Source: Capitella teleta
Taxonomy: Eukaryota; Annelida; Polychaeta; Capitellidae
Reading direction: 5' to 3'
Length of the DNA stretch: 64,000 nt
NCBI GenBank assembly: GCA_000328365.1
Contig: KB297895.1
Coordinates: 30,777 to 94,776 of the forward strand
The notes beneath the pieces were generated by a model that did not search any database, was not told where the DNA came from, and was given only the letters and a program-made list of their open reading frames with translations. Positions 23,601 to 34,795 of this stretch are shown here, one piece after another. How positions within the stretch are numbered: position 1 is the stretch's first letter; each line of letters begins with the position of its first letter. Made by a program: the position numbers and the translations under genes.

Positions 23601-25781
23601 TCGGAATGCATTATTTCCTTACGCTTGCATCCAGGCATGGTGTTTTTGGCACGGAATGCTATCAATTGGTGCTATGAGTCAATAGAACATCACTTAAAAT
23701 TCAGTTCCCCATCCCTTTAAGGGTTAATATTAATAAAAGGCCCTTTTATAAATACAGGTCCCGTTTCCCAATAATCCAGATAGCCATGCCATTCGATATT
23801 CCGAAATTGTACCAATGTTTGGACGAGACATTGTCTTCTAATATTTAAGTTTTCGGCACGCATTAAAGATGCTTGACAAATTAACAAACATCTCCACCTG
23901 CGCCCAGATGGGGAATTTACCCCCGATATTTTTGGCAGAAAAAAAAACATCGTGGTGGGGAGGGGTATTTTTCTTGTAAGATCACTGAGCGGCGCGAAAA
24001 TGATCGGTTTTTAACGATCCAAAGATTGAATCTGTATATATATTATGACATCAGATATCCAAAACTGCATTGACACCAGCCACATCCGGGGCCCTTTAAC
24101 ATTCCTGGGTGGACATTGTGACGTCATGGATACTCAGAGTGCCCCACATGCTCGCAGTGCTACTGTGGTAAGCCTTTATGTACTGACAGGCTATGCCGCA
24201 CGATTTATGCTGATACATGTATAGGCTGATCCGTAGGCCAATATGAACTGTGCTAGTATATAGGCAGATATCAGCACATAGGCCGCCATATAACACGGAC
24301 CTGTCGTCCCGATAAAGATGTTAAAAGTCTAAGTTCGCATATATGTATACCTCTTTTTACAGGAATCCAGATAGCAATGACCTTTGATCTGAATTTGGAT
24401 TGGCTCAAATGCTTGGATGGCTGTATATGTGGATGGACTGAATTTGACGGAAGAATCTGGTCCCCAGCCGGTGATTCAGAGTGCCCGGTTGAGTTTAAGT
24501 GCTTCTGCGAGGACGCTCCAAGCACTGGCGCATGTAAGTATACACCAGTAAACATGTTGCTTTGTAACTTATCAGGAACAGCTTCTGTGTGCGATTCTAA
24601 TCCATGCATGAATGGCGGCGTGTGTCGGGAATCCGGAGATTCGTTCGTTTGCGATTGTCCCCAGTTGTGGACAGGAGACAATTGCGAGACTTATGACGTC
24701 ACAGACGGCATCTGTAACAGCGAGCCTTGCATGAATGGCGGGACCTGTGTGTTGGTCGACAGTGCCAACTTCTATTGCAACTGCTGGGCTGCGTACTCGG
24801 GTGAGTTGTGTGAACACTGGGTTGACCTCTGCCAAGGTCAAGACTGCTGGGGTGAAGGTTACTGCGAGGCCAGAGATGACGGATTTGACTGCGTGTGCCC
24901 TGATGACTTCGCAGGGACAACCTGCAACCTCGGTTGGTTATTAATCTGTTTTGATAACGTGCTCTTTAATGGTTTAACTTGCAGGCAAGATCTACCGAGC
25001 TCGCATAACTCACTCAACTGTGGCGCCACTGACACCGAGCATGTTCGTTGTTATTCTCCGTGCAACTGCACTGACGACAACTGTAGCTGAGATGCATGCT
25101 GTATTCAATAATGGCACACCAGAGACCAAGTAAGGGTGATGCCTCAGTACATTGGGAATGATGCAGCAATTACATTCTGTGCAGTGTGATTGAGGGAAGT
25201 GTGTTTGCGAGTAATTATGTTGGAAGCATTCGTGCCGTTGATCTCATCACTGGTAGCGACATCAACCTTCAAGTTCAGCAGGTGAGATCATCACACTCTG
25301 ATCGTGTGTCTTATATCTGATTGATTTCAACCACAGGTGCTGATTGAGGACGTCTTCTCCAACCAGGCGTGGGTCATCCACTGCACTGACAACTGCCTCC
25401 TCGACAGCCTCAACTCCCCACTCATCCAACTTCAAGGTCAATGCATGACCTCGCCCTCTTCATGATCATACAATTATGAATATACTTTCAGATGTGAGTG
25501 AACTGGTTGACACCGTAAATCGTCGCTACTCCATTCGGAGTGGCATGAGGCCTTTGGTCGTGGAGGCCACTCTCGAAACACTCAGCATTTGCAGCGTGAC
25601 GAGATGTCTGGGTGCCTGTTCTCAGTATCAGGGTGACTGCACCGCTGTGCGCATGTGTAAGACGGACTGCACTTGTGAGTTGCTGACCATTGGGCTGCCC
25701 TACCCCTCGAATGAACTCACCTCTGACGTCGGATGCGACTCCTTCATCCTGGACCGCTATCTCAAAGATGGCGGCGCCTGA
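20668..25781 (+). CDS. Secreted EGF / PAN-like protein, copy 2 (complete model, 396 aa)
   Basis: Exons 20668-20704, 24363-24533, 24582-24932, 24985-25129, 25185-25281, 25337-25436, 25492-25781 total 1191 nt in one frame. The leader MNILIHAILIYQ is split by a phase-1 intron and continues GIQIAMTF, plausibly a short signal peptide. Then come a cysteine-rich exon-2 module (about 14-69; CLDGCICGW...CPVEFKCFCED), three EGF-like domains (about 70-186), a beta-rich region with VLIEDVFSNQAW (187-300) and a cysteine-rich PAN-like C-terminus (301-396). From the middle of exon 2 onward it is almost identical to copy 1, introns included, so the duplication is recent or homogenised. Its 3.7-kb first intron contains a hAT element, a LINE piece, a TTAA-flanked element and a decayed spare exon 2. 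Extracellular role inferred; ligand unknown. An alternative is retention of the 48-nt second intron, which stays open. Confidence 0.8.
20935..21972. mobile_element. Non-autonomous hAT-like DNA transposon, 1038 bp
   Basis: Flanked by a perfect 8-bp target duplication GACTGTTG (20927-20934 and 21973-21980), diagnostic of hAT-type insertion. The ends are imperfect inverted repeats: TAGATCCCGAATCCAGCCAG at the left and, on the opposite strand at the right, TAGACCCCGAAGCCAGCCGG. The subterminal regions are rich in GGCTGGCT and TCGGCGG words. There is no transposase. A SINE body (21352-21482) is nested inside. It lies in intron 1 of EGF/PAN copy 2. Confidence 0.8.
21352..21482 (+). repeat. SINE body, copy 2, nested in the hAT element
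   Basis: GTGTAACAAGGTCGATTGCT, then TACTGTCTATGGTGGTATGC and GGGATTTATCGATAAGAG match the SINE at 60300-60420. The tRNA-like head is missing. Confidence 0.75.
22010..22300 (+). mobile_element. LINE ORF2 C-terminal fragment
   Basis: Translation gives RGYCLKLSKPTANA followed by HSISHRVVNRWNGLTGRAAF. This matches the usual end of CR1/Jockey-like ORF2 proteins (charged Lys/Arg stretch, then RVV-x-x-WN-x-L). Short relic. Confidence 0.6.
22708..22758. repeat. Poly-T tract with periodic G
   Basis: Four or five runs of 9-14 T separated by single G. Low complexity; no function inferred. Confidence 0.9.
23019..23720. mobile_element. TTAA-flanked inverted-repeat element, about 0.7 kb
   Basis: Left end TTAAAGGGAGGGAGAACTGA and, on the opposite strand at the right end, TTAAAGGGATGGGGAACTGA: 18 of 20 match. 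If the outer TTAA is a target duplication, the element resembles non-autonomous piggyBac-type or another TTAA-specific family. No transposase is seen. It ends 50-60 bp before the decayed exon 2. Confidence 0.6.
23757..23851 (+). pseudogene. Decayed spare exon 2 of the EGF/PAN family
   Basis: The stretch GTCCCGTTTCCCAATAATCC and the following AGATAGCC-ATG align with the acceptor and start of exon 2 in copy 1 (18484-18540). It then reads MPFDIPKLYQCLDETLSSNI and a stop, matching the MTFDLNLDWLKCLDGC pattern of copy 2. The acceptor AG is lost (CAGG became CAAT), the second conserved cysteine is absent and the module is truncated by a stop. It lies between leader exon and functional exon 2 of copy 2, so it is either a dead alternative exon or the remnant of another gene copy. 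Confidence 0.65.
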
Positions 25782-26345
25782 TCTGAATCTCTGGATTTGT
25801 TTTGTAGTTTTTAAATCTGATAGTGGAACTCAAAATGTTGTAACTGAACATTTACTGTCTATGATATATTTTGAACGAGTGTTCGCACGACAATGACGCA
25901 ATTTTGTTGGCAATTGCGCTTGCTATATAGGTCTGTGTCCTCCTTGGATATGAATAAACCTTTCCTTGTACACAAAGTTTAGCATCTCAATCTCGTTTTT
26001 CATAATTGTTGTCACCATGACGCATCTTACTGTGCTGATCCTGATTGGGAAATCTGAGGATGCCAGAGAGTTTAATTAATATCTCAGTATGTGGTGAACT
26101 CCCTGCTGTTGGCTGTTGGTATAAAAGGGAAAGTTGGAAAGAGAACAATGGCAAATAATTATGAGGCGTTTTTTTGGAGCAGTTTCCGTGGGTTTCAGGT
26201 GAGAAACAGGCGATTTCAAAAGGCTAAAATATATGGTGTAGATATTACTTACGCCCAAAAGACAATATAGATCAGAGAATCTGTAGACTGCTTGATATTT
26301 ACATTGGATTTTAATAATTTGCACTAATTATTCGGCACGCAATTT
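25782..26345 (+). other. 3' UTR and duplicated 3' flank of copy 2
   Basis: AATAAA at 25953-25958. Similarity with the copy 1 flank continues to about 26345. The 3-beta-HSD gene starts only about 150 bp beyond, so the duplication boundary abuts that gene. Confidence 0.7.
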
Positions 26346-26497
26346 TGTTTCCCTTATGCAGTCTCTTTTCTCCTGTCGCATTGGCAAAGTCATCTCCAAA
26401 CAACGATCAGTCAGATTTTTGTGAAAAAGACAACAAACTCGGTTTCCTGTTTCTGAGACTCATCAGGAACTGCGTCTGTGAGAGCAAAAAAGAAGGA

Positions 26498-29042
26498 ATG
26501 GACTTCAATGGCCAGGTGAGAACCCGATCTCCCAGTCAATAAGCACTTTATTTGCGCATTAGGGAAGTCTATAATATTGACCTCAATGCCCGTAATCTTC
26601 CACTTGCTTAAAAGGTTCTCAGAGTTGACTAGTGTAAAATCGCGAGACTATACGTCATACATTGAGGACTAATATACTTACTCGATCGCGAAATATATTT
26701 CTATGTCGATCACAGCGAAGATATTGCTTTGTGGTATATTTTTCTTTATTTACAGGTTGTCATGGTAACCGGAAGTTCCGGATTTCTCGGACAACACGTG
26801 ATCCGTGTCCTGCAAGAAAAAACTCACGGTCTCAAAGAGATCCGAGCTTTTGACTTAAAAGCCTACGAAAATAATTTGGGTAAGGCCGCGCAAATTATTT
26901 GTACTATTCGCATCCACAAAATACCCCTTTTCTCTCCCCCCACAGGCCACACGGAATACATTCCAGTGAAGTCGTGCACAGGCGACATCAGAAATCAAGA
27001 CGACGTGAAACGCGCTTTGAGAGGCGTGGATGCCGTCGTGCACAGCGCTGGAGTTATCAGTTTCGGCACATTCCCCGACATCGATACTATGGCTGACGTC
27101 AACATCAACGGTAAACACGGCGGTATTCGAGCTCAAATGCTCGGACACGGTTCGGTATCATTGCGTCCCTGGGCGAAACATTTAACTGGCCAGTGCTCGA
27201 TCCGCATCTAGAAGACTGAGCGTTATTATTCTGGTGTCAGAAGAAGCATAAATCAATACATATTGCGATTAATTCCACTCTAAACAAAGCTTGTCATAAC
27301 TTCATTAACGCGATGTCTACGCTTATACATATTTTTTTAATAAGACTAGGAAACGAAGAAATGCCGACATTCTTGAGCCGTTTTTTATTTCTCACGATTT
27401 CAAATGTGCGACATGCAGACCCCATGCATACAGAGTGGGAAAAATCATTATATTCCTCGTTCATTGATGTAAGAATCGTTATACCGAGTCTTCTTGATTC
27501 GGAGCACTAGCCATTTTAAAATTTCGCCCAGCGAGCCAATCAGCGTAACAGAGGATTCAGGATGATCCTCGGTTACATCTTGCAAAACTATGTCAACGGT
27601 ATCACAAACGTTCTTCCGCTAGAATAATTTCCAATTTGATTTTTTCAAATTTCTGTCAGGCACGCACAACCTAATTGACTGCTGCGTGGAGCAAGGAGTC
27701 ACGCGATTGGTTCATACGAGCACAGTGGATGTTGTGATCGGCTATGAACCAATCACAGACGGCGATGAGTCGCTGCAAGTCCCGCCAAAATTCCTCTTTA
27801 CGGGCTATCCGATTTCGAAATACCACAGCGAGAAGTTGGTTTTGGGAGCAAACGGAAAATTACTCGAAAACAGAGGTAACTAGCTTGCAAACAGATCAAT
27901 TAATAGCAAGTAGACTCACTGACTTACCCTCTCATTCGTCTATATTTTTACAGTATACACTTGCTGATATATATAGCACTGCGGCCCTTACATCATACAG
28001 AGTGGGCCAAAAGTAGTCTATCTACTCCATGCTTTGCATTGATTTTAGAAAATAACCATAAGTAACAATAATAAGTGCTACTGTCACAACAATTGCACCC
28101 TCAAACAAAACAATAGTACGAGAGCGTTTCCTTATTTATGCGATACATATGAAGCTTATCCATGGTCCGGGACTTTGTTTGCCTCCATAAGTGGAAATAT
28201 CACAGAATAATGATTGCACTCTATTAATTGAGATAAATCGCCATAAAGGTTGATGGCATTGAAATAGAAATGATAAGAATAGAAGCATGACCTATTAGAC
28301 TAACTATACCAGGTATTTATTTCTTTTATTTTATAATACTGCGATCTGTTTTGTAACAATACTTCAAAAATGTGTAGCGCCATTGGAAAGTATCTTTAAC
28401 ATGGAGTAGATAGACTACTTTTGGCCCTCTGTGTATGTACATAATTAAGCTACTATTCTAGAGTCATTCATTTCAGGTAACTTCAAGCAACTGAGCACGG
28501 TGGCGCTGCGTCCCAACGTCATGTACGGTGAACTGGACCCTTATTACGTCACCAACGGGTTGAAATCAGCGTCCAATCAGGGCGGAACACTGCCTCGTGT
28601 GGGCAACGGTAGGGCGTTATTCCAGCAGGCCTATGCTGGCAACGTGGCGTGGGCACACGTCCTGGCCCTCCACCAACTGGGTCAACCAGGCGGAGAACTG
28701 GCGTCCGGACATGCCTTCTTCATTCCTGATGACACTCCACTCATGAACTCCTTCGCGTTCATGGAGCCATTCTTAAAAGCACGTGGCTTTTCCTTATCGA
28801 CAGTGAGCATTCCATATCCGCTTATGTACGCTGTTTTTTACGTCACGGAGCTGTTTCTAAAGATTGTAAAGCCGATTCATAAAATCAGTTTGGATGCGAA
28901 TCTAGCTAGTTTGATTTACATCAACATGGATGTCTATTTTAAGAGGAGTAAAGCGGAGCAACTGCTGGGTTATAAACCAATATACAGCTATGATGAGAGT
29001 CTAAAAAAATCTATGGAATATTACAAGACTGTTGAACTGTGA
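26498..29042 (+). CDS. HSD3B: 3-beta-hydroxysteroid dehydrogenase/isomerase-like SDR enzyme
   Basis: NAD(P)-dependent extended short-chain dehydrogenase of the 3-beta-HSD family, which oxidises 3-beta-hydroxy groups of sterols or steroids, usually on endoplasmic reticulum membranes. Exons 26498-26515, 26756-26879, 26946-27110, 27660-27875, 28477-29042 join in phase to 362 residues (vertebrate enzymes about 370). Rossmann motif TGSSGFLG at residues 11-18; catalytic Tyr152-x3-Lys156 (GYPISK). Family signatures include NVAWAHVLALHQL and FFIPDDTPLMNS, and a hydrophobic membrane-associated segment lies at about 286-304 (SIPYPLMYAVFYVTELFLKI). The chosen start, MDFNGQ, has a good context (GGAATGG). 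The frame is open further upstream to an ATG at 26345, so a longer N-terminus is possible. The substrate cannot be told: bile-acid, steroid or C4-demethylation relatives share these motifs. Intron 4 carries a mariner-type MITE. Confidence 0.9.
27998..28433. mobile_element. Mariner-type MITE in HSD3B intron 4
   Basis: Flanked by TA on both sides (27996-27997, 28434-28435). The left end CAGAGTGGGCCAAAAGTAGT continues through TCTATCTACTCCATG; the right end is its inverted copy with a small difference in the first dozen bases. About 436 bp with no transposase, so non-autonomous. The TIR style fits the Tc1/mariner superfamily. Confidence 0.85.
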
Positions 29043-29922
29043 AATACTTCATATGCAAATAAGAATTATATCAGAATGAATGGCGTACAATTAAGGTAAT
29101 GTCAGTGCTCTCATTGTGGGGTTATAAACGTCTAAAGGCATGCATGCACAGGATATTTTATATACCATGTCAAAAATGGAGCTTCACTAGGCTCACAGTC
29201 TTAGTACATTAACAGAAATATAAAAATTACAAATTAATCTAAGGGTTATATCGTAGGAGAGATGATGGAAATGCAATGTCTGTGTAATAATATATTTATT
29301 TTCAAGGAATTCATGATTATTCGAAAATGGCCCTGGAGTAACAATCATTAATATTCGAATATCACCAGCAAATTTCGACCCAGTTTCCTCTTGGAAATCC
29401 AGAATCGTCTTAGAATTTATCATTATAGGGGAACATTCGACTTAGTCTCAACTCTTAACAGCCAAAGGGCTCTTTAGCTAAGGACAATTCTGTTTTAACG
29501 ATAAGAACATTTTACGAATCGACTTTCATCCATCGATCAAGAAATAAAGATCCGATTCACTGTACTGAGATTCACAAAAATGAAACATTCGGCTGGTTTC
29601 ATGTGTTCCCCCCTAGAATCCCATTAGAATTGGAATTAACAAAGTGCCCCCGGAAAAAAAAAACTCAGTACATGTACTTTTATCAAGTTTAGTGACACCT
29701 TTTCATGAAATCTAAGAGTTTGATAGACATACATGTAACTCCAAAGTTGACATGAATAGGTCCATCTAAGTAATAACGTTTCTCTACTGACAGCCGTGAC
29801 CGGTATATGTGTGTGCACTGAGTCTAATCTTGATGAGTGTTGTGAATAAAGTATTGGTATTTAATTATCGGCAGTTCTTCTCATTCATGCATATAACATT
29901 ACAAACATAGGTCATTACATGT
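29043..29922. other. HSD3B 3' flank, no gene seen
   Basis: AT-rich; no coding exon, RNA gene or clear repeat. The 3' UTR of HSD3B lies in the left part; no canonical polyadenylation signal stands out near the stop codon. Confidence 0.5.
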
Positions 29923-30730
29923 TCATATCCGAAGTGTGAGTTGCCAGTCTTTACTTTGGACCCAAAATGTTCGATAGGAGACATGAGATTGGTGACTTTC
30001 TTGTGTTCCGAGAAGTCTCTGGTGACTGGAATGATGAATGATGACGGTTTGTTCCAGGATTGGTTCTGCGATGCATCGTCTTGCGGTCAAATTGCCGTAA
30101 ATCATTAGGAGGGGAGTCTTTGTGTGGTCTGAAATGGCTCTCCGCACGATGATGCTGCTGGCTTCACCCCATCGATATCCTGCTCCTGGATGCAACAATC
30201 TCGGAACTGTTCTTCCCTACTTCTCCGCATGCAATGTCTCCTGTCTGACTTATCCAGGCGAATCTGGTTCTCGTCTGTGAAGAGGACAATTTTCCACCTC
30301 TGTTGGGTCCATTTCTGATACAATCGTGTCCATTGGAAACGACGATGACGTCTCTCAACATTCGATCAGATTGGAGTTCCGTAAGCCATCCGAAATCTTA
30401 ATCCCTGTTCCTGAATCCGGTGTCGGTCTGATATTGAAGAGATTAATGGGTTGTGGGCCCCTCTTGTTCCACATACTGTTGAAGTGATTGTTTTAAACCT
30501 CTCCTGGATGTGCGCTCACCGGATTTGGCGATCCTGTCTCTTAGTCGGCACTTTTGGTCATCCAATACGGAGTCAGTCGACGACTCGACAGTGGAACCAG
30601 TTTCAGCAATGCGCTTGGGTAGGCGACAAATGGTTAAGACATATTACACCCCTTTTTGTGGGCAATGGTTCCAGGTTTCATTGCTCGATCCAGAAGGCTT
30701 GTAGATAGCTTTCTTTGGAGCGCTGATAGC
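29923..30730 (-). mobile_element. Tc1-like DNA transposon relic
   Basis: Minus-strand fragments match Tc1-family transposase in order: an N-terminal helix-turn-helix remnant (about 30620-30400), then WKIVLFTDENQIRLDKSDRR (the first DDE-type Asp region) and SIIVRRAISDHTKTPLLMIY followed by GNLTARRCI. Several frame changes and stops separate them, and no terminal inverted repeats were found. It is dead and old. Confidence 0.75.
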
Positions 30731-31109
30731 CGTTCTATAATGAAATTATCAAGAACGTCTGAATAATTTCATGTACAGAATTCATTGGGGTATCTTTCAT
30801 GTCCATTTCATGTTTGTTTCTCTGTCCGCTATCTCTTATGTCCGTTTCTCTGTTTCTCTGTGTTGTATGGAGTGTTGCTTGGTTGGTAACAGCATTCGAT
30901 TTCTCGAAATACGATTTCCAATTTTTGTCAATTTAAAAGAGTCGTTCTCTCAATATCCCACCCGGAGTACAATAAGAGGGAGAGAGAGGGGAAGATAGAA
31001 CAATATGCACACAAATGACACAAGGTGCATGAATGCCATGACGTCATAGATGAACAATTGATATGCAGACACTAAAACAAAGGAAAAGGCCTTCTCAGAG
31101 ATTCAGAAG

Positions 31110-31262
31110 CAAAAATAATTCATTGAGAGTAAGTAGGCCCATTGAGTGCGTGACCCAGAATATCAAGATCAGCGCAAAGATTTTGGGAAAAGCAACCAGG
31201 CATTGAAAGAGAAAATATTGATCGAGAAAATGGGAAATAGTGTTAAGTGCAGCGAGCAGAAT
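31110..31262 (-). repeat. Diverged 150-bp repeat (partner at 41705-41870)
   Basis: On the minus strand CTCGCTGCACTTAACAC, then TTTGCGCTGATCTTGATATT and TGGGTCACGC, with CTACTT further on; at 41718 the plus strand has CTCGCTGCACTCAACGC, TTTGCGCTCGTATTAATTCT and TGGGTTAGTC. Same order and spacing; family unknown. Confidence 0.5.
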
Positions 31263-31270
31263 TGCCATGT

Positions 31271-31284
31271 GTTGCCATGGCAAC
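31271..31284. promoter_or_regulatory. Perfect RFX X-box palindrome
   Basis: GTTGCCATGGCAAC, extended to TGTTGCCATGGCAACA, matches the ideal symmetric RFX binding site. No gene start is recognised nearby, so its target is unknown. Confidence 0.45.
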
Positions 31285-32229
31285 AACAAGCATATAATCC
31301 TCGATGCAGGGGCTCAGGCTAATAGGATCTGTATAACCTCAGTCCGGATCCCCGTTGCGACGATTCGATTGCAAAAAGAGTATATGTCTCTGAAAAATAC
31401 TAGACAATACCACAATTTGGTCAAGATCCGATGACCAAGAAGAAGTCTGAGCTATTTAAAGCGTAAGTTTAATTTTGTGGTATTCAGGGAACTGTCATGC
31501 AGTACATCATCGCCATGACAATGGATCGAGTGTAGGAGTTTACGCAATTTGGAAGCTAGAAAACTTCCTCGCCCTGGTGAAATCCAAGCGTATCTTGTAC
31601 ATTTCTGTGATAGAATATCGAAATAAGTGAGACAAGTATTTGAACTAAAAGGTTTGCGTTAAGTGAAAATATTTTATGAATATAAATGAATATAAGATCG
31701 AAGGACACATAGTGAAACACCACATAGTTGAAAATTACAATTGCAGTACTAATGATAGGTAGTATCACTGTCAGTATGACGTAGGCTATATATTGTGAAA
31801 ATAGTGAAGTAAATTTATGGTGATAACATAAATGTATAACAGACATACAGACAGAGAGACAGACCGACTAAAACATTTATTGTGGTAAAAAGCAAGAAGA
31901 AGGGTAAACAGTGAATGTATATATCTTAGGAGACTGGCGTAATGGCGTTTCGGCCGCTGGCACGGCAGCCACTTGAAAGAAAGGGAAAAATAAAGATAAA
32001 AGAGGAGGGGAAAAAAAAAACAAAAACAACAACAACAGGATAAAGGCAAAAAGAGAACTGAAACAAATAAACAAAATGAACAAATGAAGAACGATAAACA
32101 GAAAAATTGTGACCTTAAAGTAAGAAAATTCATGTAATGAAATAATTAGAACATGTCAAACGAATCATAATGAAAGAAACATAATAATACAAGCAACAAC
32201 AGCAATAAACACTAATGTTAAAAATAATA

Positions 32230-34795
32230 CTCGCCAAATCAGATATTGTTATTATAGTTATTACAGATTAGCAATTAAGGATCGTACATCTTTCAGGGTA
32301 ATTATTGATTTGCGTTATTTTAATATATTGACTAAAACCTTTTAATGAATGGGTGAATATTTTATTGGGTATATTTGGTGGCGAGTTATTTATAGTGGAA
32401 GTTATTGAATAACGGAGATTTTGCCGAAACCGAGGGACGAGCAATTTAGTACGATTACGAGTACCATAATCATGGTTTGAATCCATGAAGGAAATATAGT
32501 TTTCATTAAAATAGCAGGGTAGATTTTTTTTATAAATTTATAGAAGAATACAAGCTCTTGATTAGTGTGAATGTCTTGAATTTTCTGGAGCTTAAGTGCT
32601 TTAAAAATAGGATCAGTATGAGCATTTTATTTAGATTTCGATATCAATCGAATCCATTTTTATTTTTTTTTATTTTTTTTTATTTTGTATATAGTTTAAA
32701 TACAGCGGATAAATACATCATGCAGCGGATTTGTCCCATAGTAGAACGCCATAATTGAGATGACATACAATTAATGAATTACATATAGTTCTCAGAACAG
32801 GAAGAAGTAAAACAAATTTAAGTTTGGCCAAAATACAATCGGCTTTCGAAATTTTACATGAAACATTCCTTGTGTGTGATTTCCAGGGCAAATGTCTGTT
32901 GATGGTTATGCCAAGATAAACGAAATCATCAACATTTTCAATTACTGTACCATTAATTACGATATTTGGAGGATTAACGTTTTTCTTTGGTTGATGAAAA
33001 ATCAAAGATTTAGTTTTAGAAATATTCATAGATAGTTTGTTAGATAAAAGCCATTCGTTAACATTTGAAAGTTTTCGATTTATGAGCTCTTCATTGGAAT
33101 CAAATGCGTTCAATGTGTACATTAATGTGGAATCGTCAGTGTAATTGAGAATAGGAAAATGATCGGAACACATCTCTAGATCATTTGTGTAAATAAAAAA
33201 AGGCCAAGATTTGATCCTTGTAGGACCCCAGTAGTAATATTCTCAAGTTCAGATTTATAATTTTTGCATTCAGATAACTGTTTTCTGTTCGTTAGGTAAT
33301 CTTTAATAAGAGCAAGAGAGTTGCTTGAAATTCCATAGTATTCAAGTTTTTTAAATTGGTATTTCATGATTTATGCCTTAGTTAGATCAATTAATACACT
33401 AAAAGGAACTTCTCAACTATCCATCCCCTGATAAACACGATCAACAAGCTCTAACACCGCTATAAGTAGAACCTTTTCAAATATTTTTGATATGGCAGAA
33501 AACAAATAGCGATAGGTCTGTAATTTCCAGGATCTGAATCCACGCCATTTTTGAAAAGAGGTTATACTCTTGCAATTTTAAGAGAATCCGGAGAGAAGCC
33601 AGTTCTCAAGCTCTGATTAATATTGACCGTCAATGGTTCCGAGATTTTCTTTACAATTGATTTCAGAAGTTTTGATGTGATCGAGTTACCCGCGGAACTG
33701 GATTTAGGTGCAAGTTCAGAAACACATTTTTCTATAAGAGATTGATCGACAGTTTCGAAGTTAAAAGAATGTGGTTGAGTCTTTGTCAGATATCTTTCAA
33801 ATGGATGAAAAGTGTTGTTAATTGATTCAGAAATTTTACTTCCGATATTCGAGAAATGATTATTAAAAGAGTTTATTATTTGTTGTTTGTCTGTATATAT
33901 TACGTTGTTTACTTTGATCTTGTCGGGTAAAGAGGTGGCTTAATATCGTTTTCTGTTTAAAATTGAATTAATATGTTTCCATGTGTTTTTAGGGTCGTTC
34001 TCACAGTTAACAAATGTTTGTTGATAGAACATGATCTTTGCATTTTATATCACTCTCTTCAAAATGGAGTTATAAGTTCGTAGATTGACTATGAGAGTGT
34101 CGTATTCACGTGTCTCGGGGGTAGATCTTTCAAGTTTAAGATTTTTAATTTTTGTGCTAGTGCTTCCGAAACTTAACTGTTCTTGTAGAGCTGTTATTTT
34201 CTACGGCAGTAGTGATAAACTGTTGTAAAATAGCAAGATTTACGTTCGGATCAGAGTCAGGAGTGATATCAAATTGGTGCATGATATTAGAATTTCGTAA
34301 TTCGTTTCTGATGTTTTCATAATAATTAGGACTTTTTATATTAAGTATGATATACTTTGTGTTATCAAGTTCTTTTTTTTTTTTTTCAGGTAATCAAGAA
34401 AAATAAAGTAGGGTTGATGGTCTGATATGTTGTTGGTTAAGATGCCAGAGGAAGTGGGAGAGTGGTTGCTGGAAATTTTACAACAATAATTGTCAATCAA
34501 TGTAACGCTTCTATTGGAGAAACGTGTGGAGAGTGATTTTTGGAATGAACCCTTCGGAGAGAACAGAGTGTATGAATTCGTTATAAATAGGTTTGTCACT
34601 CACCTTTAGCAGATCGATGTTGAAATCACCAGCGATGATGCATTCACCGGTTAGGTTGTTGAAATTTTCAGTAAATTCTTCAGTAAAAGATGATAATTGC
34701 TCAATAGTCTTAACAGGTGTCTGTTGAAGTATCGAGTCAAGGAGGAGAGAGAGCTCGAATCCAAATGCTTTAATGAGGATGAAGTCGATGTCGAT
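32230..34795 (-). mobile_element. LINE family A, copy 2 (endonuclease to C-terminus)
   Basis: Reads from 34795 downward: endonuclease (ECIIAGDFNIDLLKVSD, ATLIDNYCC-like, NISDHQPYFIFL), reverse transcriptase pieces (GVLQGSNLGLFLF; NYTDDSTLMYTL, where the usual YADD is YTDD), and the C-terminal DYGTRNRTKLLVPRFRQNLR and FTHSLKGFSQYIK near 32460-32290. Stops and frame changes divide the ORF, so the copy is inactive. It is the longest LINE copy in the window and the same family as 13870-14600. Confidence 0.85.

Larger units (their letters stand above)
30731..32229. other. Gene-free stretch with an X-box palindrome and a dispersed repeat
   Basis: No gene is supported. It contains a perfect RFX X-box palindrome (31271-31284) and a roughly 150-bp repeat (31110-31262, minus) related to 41705-41870 (plus). 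AT-rich simple sequence fills much of the rest. Confidence 0.5.

Noticed and set aside
26345-26497. Longer N-terminus for HSD3B starting at 26345
   Set aside because: The frame is open, but the added peptide has no family counterpart, and MDFNGQ-VVMVTG matches the normal distance from start to the Rossmann motif.
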